From NCBI RefSeq assembly GCF_003096195.1, contig NZ_CP023004.1, positions 2,956,501 to 3,020,500 on the forward strand: DNA of 64,000 nt. The letters are read 5' to 3'. A program made the position numbers and the translations under genes. This stretch comes from Ereboglobus luteus (GTDB lineage: Bacteria; Verrucomicrobiota; Verrucomicrobiia; Opitutales; Opitutaceae). Shown in pieces: positions 10,258 through 20,000 of the stretch; position 1 is the first letter of the stretch; the number at the start of each line of letters is the position of its first letter. The notes under the pieces were generated by a model that was given only the letters and a program-made list of their open reading frames with translations, ran no database searches and was not told the origin of the DNA.

Positions 10258-11505
10258 ATGCCCTTTCTGAAACCCTCTCTCCGACGCTGGATTATTGTTG
10301 CGATCATATTCGCGGCGATGGTGCTCAATTACATCGACCGGGTAACCATCTCCTTCCTCAAGGATGAAATACAAACGATGTTTGGCCTCGATAATTTCGG
10401 CTACGCGCTGATCGCCAACGTGTTTATTTTCTTCTACGCCATCATGTATCCCGTCTCCGGCTGGCTCATCGACCGCTTTGGACACGGCGACGGTGTCCGG
10501 CGGTTTATGTTTGGCGGCATCCTGCTTTGGTCATCCGCCTGCATCGCGGCGGTGTTCACTCGCGTTGCCTGGACGTTCGGCGCCTGCCGCGCCGTCCTTG
10601 GCGCCGCCGAGCCGATGGCTTACGCCGCGCAGCTCCGCGCAGTCACGGAATGGTTTCCCAAGAAACTTCGCGCGACGGCCAACAGCCTTTGCGTTGCCGG
10701 CGGCACCATCGGCATGGTCATCGCCGCCCCGCTCCTCGTCGGCCTCAAGGAAACCTACGATTGGCGCGCCGCGTTTCTCGTTCCCGGTGTGCTCGGCGTC
10801 ATTGTGGCCGTGCTTTGGTTTGCCTTTTACCGCAATCCGCCCGCCGAGGTGCTCGCCGAAAACACCGGCGAGGCTTCCTCCACGAAAGGCGCCGCCTTCA
10901 CATGGCCGCAACTTTGGAAAACACGCACGCTTTGGGGCGTCATCCTCATCCGTTTCATCAGTGATCCCGTCTGGTATTTCTGTCTTTTCTGGCTTCCCGG
11001 CTACCTCAAATCCGCCGGTCTCAGCGAGCAGCAAGTCGGCATGTTCGGATGGATTCCGTTTCTCTTTGCCGCACTCGGGGGCATCGGCAGCGGAATTGTC
11101 TCCGACTTCATGGTGCGTTCCGGCATGGCGCCGCTTCGCGCCCGCAAAGTTCTGCTCACGACCATCGCCCTCGTCATGCCCGTCTTCGCATTCACCCCGC
11201 ACATTGCCAGCCCCGTTGTGGTCATCGCCATATTCAGCGCCGTATGCGCCATTTGCTTGAGCTGGCTTTTTAATGTCCCCGTCATCCTGACCGAGACCTT
11301 TCCCACGCGCAACGTCAGCGGAGTGCTCGGCATCTCGGCCGGTTTCGGCGCCCTTGGGTCCGTGATATTCAACCTCTTCGTCGGGCGCGCGCTTGATACT
11401 GTCGGCCCCGTTCCCATCTTCGCCGTCATGGGCGGCCTCCACCTGGTTGCCGTCGCCGTGCTTTGGACAATGGCGCGAAAAGAAAACCCGCCGTCCGCCC
11501 GTTAG
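10258..11505 (+). CDS. MFS transporter, anion:cation symporter / hexuronate-type
   Basis: Inner-membrane secondary transporter with about 12 membrane segments in 415 residues. The first cytoplasmic loop motif is present as YPVSGWLIDRFGHGDGVRR. The segment IIFAAMVLNYIDRVTISFL in TM1 is typical of the anion:cation symporter group (ExuT, GudP and relatives), which carries sugar acids; the substrate is inferred only. It is followed within 42 bases by a FAD-dependent oxidoreductase and then a secreted phosphoesterase on the same strand, suggesting one transcription unit. Confidence 0.85.
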   Translation: MPFLKPSLRRWIIVAIIFAAMVLNYIDRVTISFLKDEIQTMFGLDNFGYALIANVFIFFYAIMYPVSGWLIDRFGHGDGVRRFMFGGILLWSSACIAAVFTRVAWTFGACRAVLGAAEPMAYAAQLRAVTEWFPKKLRATANSLCVAGGTIGMVIAAPLLVGLKETYDWRAAFLVPGVLGVIVAVLWFAFYRNPPAEVLAENTGEASSTKGAAFTWPQLWKTRTLWGVILIRFISDPVWYFCLFWLPGYLKSAGLSEQQVGMFGWIPFLFAALGGIGSGIVSDFMVRSGMAPLRARKVLLTTIALVMPVFAFTPHIASPVVVIAIFSAVCAICLSWLFNVPVILTETFPTRNVSGVLGISAGFGALGSVIFNLFVGRALDTVGPVPIFAVMGGLHLVAVAVLWTMARKENPPSAR

Positions 11506-11546
11506 TTTATAATTTATATATATAACTCATTAAAAATAATATTATC

Positions 11547-12926
11547 ATGAAAACCGAAAATAATACGATTATCGAACCGTCAAGGGAAACGCCAATATAC
11601 AAGGAAACAGACGTGCTGGTCGTCGGCGGAGGCCCCGCCGGCATCATGGCCGCGCTGGGCGCGGCGGAGGGCGGACAGCGCGTGACGCTTGTCGAGGGGC
11701 TCAGCCATGTGGGGGGCAATCTCACCACCGGGCTTCCCATCCTTGGTTTTCTCAGCCAAAAGCAGGAATTGATTATAAAAGGCCTGCCGCAAAAACTCAT
11801 GGAGCGGCTCAAGGCGAAGGGCGCGGCCAGCGAGCACCAAGCCTGCCCGCTGCATGTCAGCCTCACAATCATCGACCCGGAGGCCGTCAAGACCGAGGCG
11901 ATGAACATGCTTCTCGAGGCGGGCGTGGAGATTCTCCTGCACATGATGTTTGCCGATGCGATTGTGGAGGACGGCAAAATCAAGGGATGCGTTTTTCAAG
12001 GCAAGGCGCGCCGCGAGGCGATTCTTGCCAGGCAGGTGATTGATTGCACGGGGGACGGCGACGTGGCTTTCCTCGCGGGCGCGCCTTGCGAGAAGGGGGA
12101 CGACAAGGGCGGCATGCAGCCCCCAACGCTCATGTTCCGCCTCGACAACGTGGACACGGACAAGCTCCGCAACAGCATCGCTGGGCAACCGGGCTCGTAT
12201 CAGATGGACTTCATCCCTCCGGATTATTTTGGCAAAAACAGCCGCTTCATCACGGTCGGCTTGCGCAACCTGATAGAAAAAGCCCGCGCTGAAGGCGTGC
12301 AGATTCCGACTGATCGCACGATTATTATAACCGGCATCAGGAAAGGCGAGGCATGGATCAACATGACGCGCGTCAAGGACATCGACGGCTCCGACCCGCA
12401 CAGCCTCACCGACGGCGAGATCACCGCGCGCAAACAAATCGACGGCATTGTTAAATACCTGACCGGTTATGTGCCCGGGTTTGAGAACGCATGGCTGTCC
12501 AACACCGCGCCATTTCTCGGCATTCGCGAATCCCGTCGCGTGGTGTGCAATTATATGCTGAATCGCGACGATCTCCTGAACTGCGGCAAGTTCGACGATG
12601 CGATCGCCGTCGGCAGCTATCCGATTGATATTCACCGGCCGAACGACAACGACTGCACGCTTGAATGGTGCGGGGATTGTTATGATATTCCCTACCGCTC
12701 GCTCGTGCCGCAAAAAATCGAGAACCTATTCATCGCGGGCCGCTGCATAGGCACGACGCACGAGGCGATGGCCGCCACTCGCGTGATGTCCACCTGCATG
12801 GCCGTCGGCGAGGCCGCCGGGCGCGCCGCGGCGATGTGCGTCGCCGGGGGAATCCCGCCCGCGTCGCTCGATGTTGAACAGCTTCGCGAAAAATTGCGGT
12901 CAAGCGGAGCCTACTTGCGCTCATAG
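11547..12926 (+). CDS. FAD-dependent oxidoreductase (FAD_oxidored family)
   Basis: Flavoprotein of 459 residues, probably cytoplasmic: there is no signal peptide. The Rossmann dinucleotide motif VLVVGGGPAG lies at residues 24-32, followed by VTLVEG (ribose-binding acidic end of strand 2). DCTGDGDVAFLAGAPCEKG is the conserved second FAD region, and the C-terminal FIAGRCIGTTHEAMAATRVMSTCMAVGEAAGRAAA is the family hallmark. Members are frequent in polysaccharide-utilisation regions of Verrucomicrobia and Planctomycetes, but the substrate is unknown. The start is preceded by an AT-rich leader (11513-11526) without an obvious Shine-Dalgarno site. Confidence 0.86.
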   Translation: MKTENNTIIEPSRETPIYKETDVLVVGGGPAGIMAALGAAEGGQRVTLVEGLSHVGGNLTTGLPILGFLSQKQELIIKGLPQKLMERLKAKGAASEHQACPLHVSLTIIDPEAVKTEAMNMLLEAGVEILLHMMFADAIVEDGKIKGCVFQGKARREAILARQVIDCTGDGDVAFLAGAPCEKGDDKGGMQPPTLMFRLDNVDTDKLRNSIAGQPGSYQMDFIPPDYFGKNSRFITVGLRNLIEKARAEGVQIPTDRTIIITGIRKGEAWINMTRVKDIDGSDPHSLTDGEITARKQIDGIVKYLTGYVPGFENAWLSNTAPFLGIRESRRVVCNYMLNRDDLLNCGKFDDAIAVGSYPIDIHRPNDNDCTLEWCGDCYDIPYRSLVPQKIENLFIAGRCIGTTHEAMAATRVMSTCMAVGEAAGRAAAMCVAGGIPPASLDVEQLREKLRSSGAYLRS

Positions 12927-12962
12927 TAGAGATTTAAATTTTTTGATTATATATAATAAAAA

Positions 12963-14867
12963 ATGAAACAATACGGTTTCCCTGGCTCCCTTCGCTTTTA
13001 TGCCGCAGCCGCGGCGTGCGCGTTTTTGTTTTCGTCGGCCCATGCCGGGTCCAATCTGGATGATAAAACACTGACGTTCCAAAACGGCCTTGCCGGTTAT
13101 GCCGGCGCACTGGAGGTTGGCATCGACCAGAATGAGCCGGGGGTGCTTGGCGCCAAGTCCAACAACCTTTGGATCGAACGGCATGAGAGCAAGGGCGAGC
13201 AACTGAAGGCGAAGCAGGCGCTGGTTCGTTTTGATAATATTTTCGGTTCGGGGGCCTCGCAAATTCCTCACGGCGCAAAAATATCGAAGGCGACATTGCG
13301 TCTCAATGTGGGCTCGAAAAAAGACGCGATAACTTATCACCGAATATTTCTCAGCCGCATGCTCGTGCCATGGGGAAAGGATGCCGCGTGGAAATACAAA
13401 ACGTGGGGCGACGACGGAATCCAATACGACGGGCGCGAGGCCGTCGCCGATCCCGACGCGCTCTTTGTCCCCAATCTCAACAACACAGCCTACGAGATTG
13501 ATGTCACCGAGTCGCTGCGTGCGTGGGCGGGCGGGCAGCCGAACAACGGCTGGGTCTTGTATTCAACGCGCACGCACCATGTGCCGGCGGCCTTTATCAC
13601 GTCACGGGTGGACAGACGGGAGTTGCGTCCGCTTCTCCGCGTCACCTACGACGCCAATCCCTCCAATATCGCGCCCGTGGCGACAAACCTTTCCTCGACG
13701 TTTGCAAACGCGACCACCGCCACGCTTTCCCTGCGTGTGACTGACCCCAACAAAGACGCACTAAGCGTCGCATTTTATGGACGCAAGCAGGCCGTCGCCG
13801 CGGATGATTTCCAGATTATACTCCTGCCCGACACACAATATTATACAAACGAGCGGCTCGGGGGAAAATCAAAGATGTTTGACGCCCAGACCGAGTGGAT
13901 CGCCCGCAATGCCAGGGCGCGCAACATAGTCGGCGTGCTCCATCTCGGGGACATCACGGACCACGGGGATATTCATGAAGATCAATGGAAACTTGCCCGC
14001 CGGGCGCTCTATAAACTTGAGGATCCAAAACTGAGCGGCCTGCCCGAGGGTGTTCCCTATTGCCTGGCCGTCGGCAATCACGATCAGCGTTATCCCGGCC
14101 CCGACGGAAAAATCAATAGGGATGGCCCGGCGAAACTGTTTAACAAGTATTTCGGCGTGAACCATTTTAAGGGGAAAAGTTATTACGGTGGAAATTACGG
14201 CGATAATAATAACAATCACTTCACGCTGTTTGAGTCAGGCGGAACGAAGCTCGTTGTGATCGGTTTGGAATTCGGTCGCCTCAGAAACGATCCCGGAATC
14301 CTCAAGTGGGCCGGCGATGTTTTGACCAAGCATGCGGACCGTCATGCGATTGTTATTACGCACGCGACCCTTTTTCCCGGAATTCCGGGAGAATTTCAGG
14401 AGGACGGCGAGGCCGTTTATGCCGCGCTAAAGACGCACAAAAACCTCATGCTTATCGTGGGCGGACACACAACGGGCGAGGGCCATCGCACGGACACTTA
14501 CAACGGCTTCGTCACGCATTCCATCGTTCAGGATTTTCAATTCGATGAAAACGGCGGATCGGGGTTTCTTGGCGTGCTTACTTTTTCACCGCGCACCAAC
14601 GAAATTCGCGTGGCCACCTATTCGCCCTACACGGACAAATCGCGCACCGACTCCGCGGCGCAATACACGCTTGCGTATGATTTCGGAGCCAAAATCGAGC
14701 CTTTCAAAAAACTCGCCACAGTGAAAACCGCGTCGGATGCCGAGGCTAAATACAAGTGGAAGGGCAGGGCGGCTAACTCGGTTTATGAATGGTATGCCGA
14801 GATTTCAGATTCCAGAAAAACAACCCGCACCGAACTCCAGTCATTCATTCACGCCCCGGCGAAATGA
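12963..14867 (+). CDS. Secreted DNRLRE-domain / calcineurin-like metallophosphoesterase
   Basis: 634 residues, exported (signal peptide ends ...LFSSAHA near residue 29). The first 220 or so residues match a DNRLRE-type beta-sandwich, with the typical DVTESLRAWAGGQPNNGWVL. A short linker resembling an Ig-like strand region leads to a metallophosphoesterase domain from about residue 280: LLPDTQYY, VLHLGDITDHG, AVGNHDQRYPG, VITHATLFPG and VGGHTTGEGHRTD supply the dimetal ligands. A phosphodiester or phosphomonoester is the expected substrate, but the DNRLRE domain suggests surface polysaccharide contact. It is the third gene after the MFS transporter and the FAD enzyme, with an AT-rich leader (12947-12960) before the ATG. 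Confidence 0.85.
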   Translation: MKQYGFPGSLRFYAAAAACAFLFSSAHAGSNLDDKTLTFQNGLAGYAGALEVGIDQNEPGVLGAKSNNLWIERHESKGEQLKAKQALVRFDNIFGSGASQIPHGAKISKATLRLNVGSKKDAITYHRIFLSRMLVPWGKDAAWKYKTWGDDGIQYDGREAVADPDALFVPNLNNTAYEIDVTESLRAWAGGQPNNGWVLYSTRTHHVPAAFITSRVDRRELRPLLRVTYDANPSNIAPVATNLSSTFANATTATLSLRVTDPNKDALSVAFYGRKQAVAADDFQIILLPDTQYYTNERLGGKSKMFDAQTEWIARNARARNIVGVLHLGDITDHGDIHEDQWKLARRALYKLEDPKLSGLPEGVPYCLAVGNHDQRYPGPDGKINRDGPAKLFNKYFGVNHFKGKSYYGGNYGDNNNNHFTLFESGGTKLVVIGLEFGRLRNDPGILKWAGDVLTKHADRHAIVITHATLFPGIPGEFQEDGEAVYAALKTHKNLMLIVGGHTTGEGHRTDTYNGFVTHSIVQDFQFDENGGSGFLGVLTFSPRTNEIRVATYSPYTDKSRTDSAAQYTLAYDFGAKIEPFKKLATVKTASDAEAKYKWKGRAANSVYEWYAEISDSRKTTRTELQSFIHAPAK

Positions 14868-15041
14868 AGAAAATTCATTGAGGGAGGCCCGACGCCAGTC
14901 CACTTGTTGGACGCCTTTACCGACCGCTAACTCCTAGGAAAATGGTGCCTAGAGAGGGGGCGCTCATTTCATAGGAGAGTAAAATCGCGCTGGCTTGAAA
15001 AAAGTGATGCGAGGGAGGCGCGTTCCCGGGCGCGCCCACTG

Positions 15042-15095
15042 ATGCGCATGAAAAATAACACTCTGGCAATCACCATAAAATCATTTGAGGTGACT
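15042..15095 (+). promoter_or_regulatory. Bipartite conserved element, copy 1
   Basis: Contains ATGCGCATGAAAAATAA followed, at a fixed offset of 39 bases, by TCATT and at 48 bases by GTGACT. It lies 32 bases upstream of the MFS transporter start. Near-identical elements with the same spacing occur at 26272 and 45479, and a weaker one at 26097. Conservation at upstream positions and constant spacing suggest a regulator-binding site; the protein is unknown. Confidence 0.55.
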
Positions 15096-15126
15096 TGCCT
15101 CGGGGGACATTGCACTTTTTGGGGCC

Positions 15127-16416
15127 ATGTCCGCTTCGCCCCCTTTGGTCTCCGCTAATAAAAGAAAAATTCCCTTCGCATGGGAGATCGTTGTCTGGCT
15201 CTGGCTCGCCTACTTCATGAACCAGGCCGACCGGCAGCTTTACAGCGTCGTTCAAAAACAGGTGCAGGATGCCCTGAGCTTGAGCGATATCCAGGCGGGG
15301 CTGGTCAACACCGTGCTCATCGCTTCGATGGCGGTGATGATGCCCATCGCCGGCATTGTCGGGGATCGCGTCTCCCGCCGCCGCATCATCCTGTTCAGCC
15401 TGCTGGCGTGGAGTCTTGCGACAATGTTGACCGGCTTCACAAACGGCCTTGTTTCGCTCATTGTCGTGCGCAGCCTGGCGACCGCCGTGGGCGAGGCGTT
15501 TTTCCTTCCCGCCGCCACCGCGATGATCGGCCAGTATCACGTCAAGACGCGCGGGCAGGCGCTCGCGATTTACCAGACCGCGCAGTATTTCGGCGCGGTG
15601 TCGTGCGGCTGGGCGGGCGGTTGGATCGCGGGGAAATACGGTTGGGAGCACTCCTTCTGGTTGTTCGGCGGCGCGGGTGTCATTCTCGTCGCGCTGATGT
15701 GGCGCCGTTTGAAGGATGCGCCCAAAACCGCCGCGGCCACCGCCGCGCGCGAGCCGATCGGCGCCGTTCTCGGCGCGTTGGTGCGCACGCCGACCGCGCT
15801 GGTGCTGACGCTCGCGTTGGGTTGCTCGACTTTTGTCAACATGGGCTGCCTTTCCTGGATGCCCACGTATTTGCAGCTGGAGCCGTTCAATCTCACGCCC
15901 GCGAAGGCCGGCGTTTTCAGCATGCTGTATTACCAGATTTTCTCCTTCGTCGGCGTGCTCCTTGGCGGGCGCATCTCGGACAAGATTGTCGGGAACCGTC
16001 CCTCGTTCCGCGTCGAGTTGTCCGGCATGGCGCTTCTGTTGTGCGTGCCCACGCTCTACACCATGGGCGCGACGCACAACCTCTGGCTTGTTTACGCGAT
16101 GCTTGGCGCGTTCGGTTTCTTCCGCGGCCTCTACGATTCCAATATCTACGCCTCGCTCTTCGATGTCACCTCGCCGCGCCACCATTCCACGGCCACCGGT
16201 TTGATGACCGGTTTTTCGTTTGGCGTCGGTTCGCTCGCCCCGCTTTTTCTGGGCGCGATCAAGCAGTCCTACGCGCTCAGCACCGGCATCTCGCTGCTCG
16301 GGGCCGTTTATGTTGTGGGCAGCCTTGCGCTCCTCGTCACCGCGCGCGTGTTTTTCCCCTCCGATTTTGCCCGCAACCGTCAAAGCATTCCTTCCTCAAA
16401 CAACGACAACCAATAA
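15127..16416 (+). CDS. MFS transporter
   Basis: Inner-membrane transporter of 429 residues with about 12 membrane segments. The TM2-3 loop has AGIVGDRVSRRRIILFSLL, the standard MFS loop motif, and TM1 carries YFMNQADRQLYSVV, as in sugar or sugar-acid carriers. The substrate cannot be told from sequence. The stop codon is 9 bases before a small secreted protein gene, so these two form an operon. A conserved bipartite element sits just upstream and probably controls it. Confidence 0.85.
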   Translation: MSASPPLVSANKRKIPFAWEIVVWLWLAYFMNQADRQLYSVVQKQVQDALSLSDIQAGLVNTVLIASMAVMMPIAGIVGDRVSRRRIILFSLLAWSLATMLTGFTNGLVSLIVVRSLATAVGEAFFLPAATAMIGQYHVKTRGQALAIYQTAQYFGAVSCGWAGGWIAGKYGWEHSFWLFGGAGVILVALMWRRLKDAPKTAAATAAREPIGAVLGALVRTPTALVLTLALGCSTFVNMGCLSWMPTYLQLEPFNLTPAKAGVFSMLYYQIFSFVGVLLGGRISDKIVGNRPSFRVELSGMALLLCVPTLYTMGATHNLWLVYAMLGAFGFFRGLYDSNIYASLFDVTSPRHHSTATGLMTGFSFGVGSLAPLFLGAIKQSYALSTGISLLGAVYVVGSLALLVTARVFFPSDFARNRQSIPSSNNDNQ

Positions 16417-16425
16417 AAAACCACC

Positions 16426-16887
16426 ATGAAGAAAATCCTCCTCCTCGCACTTTTGGCATTTGTTCCCCTGCTTGCCCGCGCTCAAAGCAGCGCGCCCTAC
16501 ACCGACGGCCCCGTATGGGAAATGACGCTCGTGCGCACCAAGCACGGCATGGCCGACGAATACCTGCGCAGCATCACCAAGACGTTCTGGGCCGTCATGG
16601 AGGAGGCGAAAAAGCAGGGAATCATCATGGATTTCAAAGTCTTCTACGGCCTGGCCTCGTCACCGTCGGACTATGATGTCATTTTGCTCACGCAAACCAA
16701 GGACATGGCCTATCGCGACAAGGCCCGAGAGCTGCTCGATCCCATTGTGATAAAGCTCGAGGGCAACACCGCGAAGCAGCGCGAGACGACGAGTGTGCGT
16801 CTCGATATGCGCGATGTTTTGGGTTACAAATTGATGCGCGAAATCTACCTCGACGGCGGGCCCGCCGCCAAGAAGGGGAAGAAGTAA
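16426..16887 (+). CDS. Small secreted protein of unknown function
   Basis: Not recognised with certainty. 153 residues with a clear signal peptide (MKKILLLALLAFVPLLARA, cleavage before QSS). The mature part begins with YTDGPVWEMTLVRTKHGMADEYLRS and has alternating strands and helices (VWEMTLVRT, TFWAVMEEAKKQG, YDVILLTQT) that would fit a dimeric alpha/beta-barrel (ferredoxin-like) fold. The C-terminus is Lys/Gly-rich (AAKKGKK). It follows the MFS transporter by 9 bases, which suggests a linked role in handling the transported compound. Confidence 0.7.
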   Translation: MKKILLLALLAFVPLLARAQSSAPYTDGPVWEMTLVRTKHGMADEYLRSITKTFWAVMEEAKKQGIIMDFKVFYGLASSPSDYDVILLTQTKDMAYRDKARELLDPIVIKLEGNTAKQRETTSVRLDMRDVLGYKLMREIYLDGGPAAKKGKK

Positions 16888-16901
16888 AACGGAACAACCC
16901 C

Positions 16902-17001
16902 GTGGGGGCGCACCTTGCGTGCGCCCTGATGCCGGCCCGCTTTGTGCATACGTGCGCAAACAGTCTTTCGCATGCGAGGGCGCGCGCAAGGCGCGCCCCA
17001 T
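16902..17001. repeat. Dispersed inverted-repeat element, copy 1 (about 100 bp)
   Basis: Terminal inverted arms at 16905-16927 and 16977-16999 (23 bp, two mismatches) flank a spacer of about 50 bases. Copies 2 (42643-42742) and 3 (47262-47362) share both arms and spacer and have the same orientation. The length and structure resemble a MITE- or REP-like non-autonomous element. It ends 20 bases before the start codon of the giant GH43/GH50-like gene. Confidence 0.85.
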
Positions 17002-17019
17002 AAGATGGAAATCTATATT

Positions 17020-20000
17020 ATGAAAAGAACGAAAGACATGCCCCGGCGCTTCAGGAATGTTCTGTGTTTTGCCGCGTGGTTGGTTTTGGCCGCAAACCTG
17101 TCCGCAAATTCGGGAAACAATGTTATATACATCGGAGCGGAGGGAAAAGAGGCGTCCGCCAAGGAATTGGCCGACGCATACAAGCAGCTTGCCACGACCG
17201 GCGGCGTGATTGTGCTGCGCGGACCTGTGCGCATAAAAGGCAACTTTGACGCGCCCGCTCACGACGCGCCCGTCACCGTGACCGGCAGTCTCGACGGCGC
17301 GAGAAACGCCTCCGCGAAACTGATATTGAACGCATCCTATCGCGTCAACGGCCCGACGACTTTCGAGCGTCTCATGTTTGTGACGGAGGGCGCGGATTAT
17401 CGTTATCTCCACTGCAACGGCCACGCGGTTGTGCTCGGCGGGGGCATTGTCTGCCAGTCTCCGCCGAAGGGCAAGTATCCCACCATCGTCGGCGCGTCCC
17501 AAAACAAAACGCGCGGGCGATCCGGCTCGAATGTCACCATCAACAGCGGCCAGTGGTATACCGTGGTGGGCGGCGCGATTGACGAGGGTGCGCCCACAAA
17601 TGGCAACCTTCGCATGGTGGTCAACGGCGGGCGTTTTTACGGCGCGGTGTGCTCGGCGGGCGTCGGACGGCACACGGGCGACGCGGAACTGGTGATCAAC
17701 GGCGGCACTTTTTATAATAGTGTTTCCGGCCTCGGAAACATAGCCGGGGCATCCCTGACGGGCGCCATCCGCGTCACCATAAACGACGGGCGTTTTTATA
17801 ATGCAATTTCGGCCACGCGGAATAATGAAGCGGAGTTTTCCGGCTCCTACACGCTTGCGATCAACGGCGGCGTTTTTACCTCGGTCACCGGCATCACCGG
17901 CACGCGCGGCGTGCGTGGCGGCGCGAAGTCTTCCATTGTGGTGAATCCTGCGTCGCTGCTCGACGAGAAAATCAGGGGCAGCCTCTCGTTTATCAATCCG
18001 ATCATCAAGGGCGCCGATCCGTGCGTGTTTTTGCACGACGGTTATTATTATTGCACGACCACGGGCGGCTCGCGGCTCGAGGGATACAAGGCGGCGAATC
18101 TTTCCGATTTTCCATACGCCCAGCCGGTGATCATTTGGCAGCCGCCGCCCCGGCGCGAGTTTTCAAAAAATCTCTGGTCGCCAAAAATATATTATTTCGG
18201 CGCGGAGGATGTCGGCGAAAAATTGGCGGGCCACTATCTCTACGTTTCGGCCAACGACGGTAGCGACAACGCCGCCGCCGACCAGCGCATGTATGTGTTG
18301 CGCAGCCTGACCGGCGATCCGCTCGGCCCTTACGGTTCGCCGACGGACGGCGAGTTAAACGTGCCCGCGCGAATGACCGCCGCGCAGGGGAAAAAATTCA
18401 ATCGCGAGTGGACCGTCGGCCCGAAGGTTTTGCAGCACAATGGAAAACTTTACTTCATCTGGGTGGGCCGTATCGGCGACAGAAACTCGCGCAATGTCGG
18501 CGATCACTGGCAGTGTCTTTACATCGACGAGTTGATCAATCCGTGGACGGTTTCCGGCAAGCCCGCGATGATATGCCGCCCGACGCTCGATTGGGAAAAA
18601 CACGGCGCCGGGCGCGCGAGCGACGGACGCATGCTGCCGGAGGTTGTCGAGGGCGGCGCGCCGGTTTACAGCGCCGACGGCACGCTCTACCTGCTCTACG
18701 CGGCGAGCGGATACTGGACGCCGCACTACGTGATCGGATTGATGAAACTGATCGGCGACGACCCGATGAATCCGCGCCATTGGCAAAAGGCGACGCAGCC
18801 GATCTTCAAGGCATCGAAGGACGTCATCGGCCCCGGCAACGCCTGTTATGTGCCGTCGCCCGAGGGCAATTCGCACTGGGCGATTTATCACGCCTATGTC
18901 GGGAAAAAAACAAAAGGCGTGCCGCGGCAGCTGTTTGCCGAGCCCTACGTGGCGAACGACAGGGGAGTCGCGATCAGCGCCGGCGAGCCGCTTCCGCTCG
19001 GCACGCCGCTGAAGATCGAGGCCAACCCGATGCCTTTGCGGAAAAAAATCAGCGGCTTCACCGGGCCGCTTCCGCCACCCGATCCCGCGCTTGCTGCGGA
19101 CGACAAGGACATCGCGCCACTCCCCTCCTGGCGGCAACCTCCGCGCGCCCGGGCGCAACAACAGCAGCAACAATCGCAACAACAACAAACGTCCGGCGCA
19201 TATCGTCCGCCGCTGACCGACTGGCGTTTTGACAAGGGCCCCGATCCGAAAACGAAAGGCGACCTGCGCCTCTCGGGAAACACGCTCCGGCTGACCGCCG
19301 ATTTCAGCCGTGGCAAACGTTACGTCGGCGCGGTGTGTCCCGTTGCGTTTCCCGACGTTTCAAGGGTGAGTTTCAACGTAAGGACAAATCAGAAAAAACT
19401 TTTGGTGCGGCTCAAGGATCGGACGGGGCAAATCCACCAGCACAGTTTTAACACCAAGCCGGGGGAGCCGGAAACGATTGTCGTTCCGTTCGAGGCCGGG
19501 CTCAGCGGCAAACCCTGGGGCGGCGCGAACGACGGCAAGATGCACCTGCCCGTCGGCGAGTTCGAGATCATCCTCGCCGCGGAGCACGCGGGGCGCGAGG
19601 GGTTTTGCGAAATCTCCGACGTGCGCCTGATCGCCAGCCCTCCCGCAAAGCCGGCGGAACCGCTGCGGCTCGACGACTACGACGCGCGCAAAATCACCGT
19701 CAACGGCAACGCGTCCGTCGAGAAGCGGGGCGACTTGCTCGTCGTCACGATTTCCGGCGGGCAAAAAATATCCTGGCCCGGAATCAATTTGCGCCCGCAA
19801 AACGGCACGCAATTTTTCGACCTCGCCCGCTGCTCGGTTCTGGCGATGGACGTGAAAAATCTCACCGGCGCGCAGATTGGCATCAAGTGCCAGATCGAAA
19901 ACCCCGGCTCCAACGGACGTGAGAATTGCATACGCGGCGGCATCGCGCTCGACGCGGGCGAGTCCGGCACGATGCGCGTGCGCTACCACCGCAACGGCAT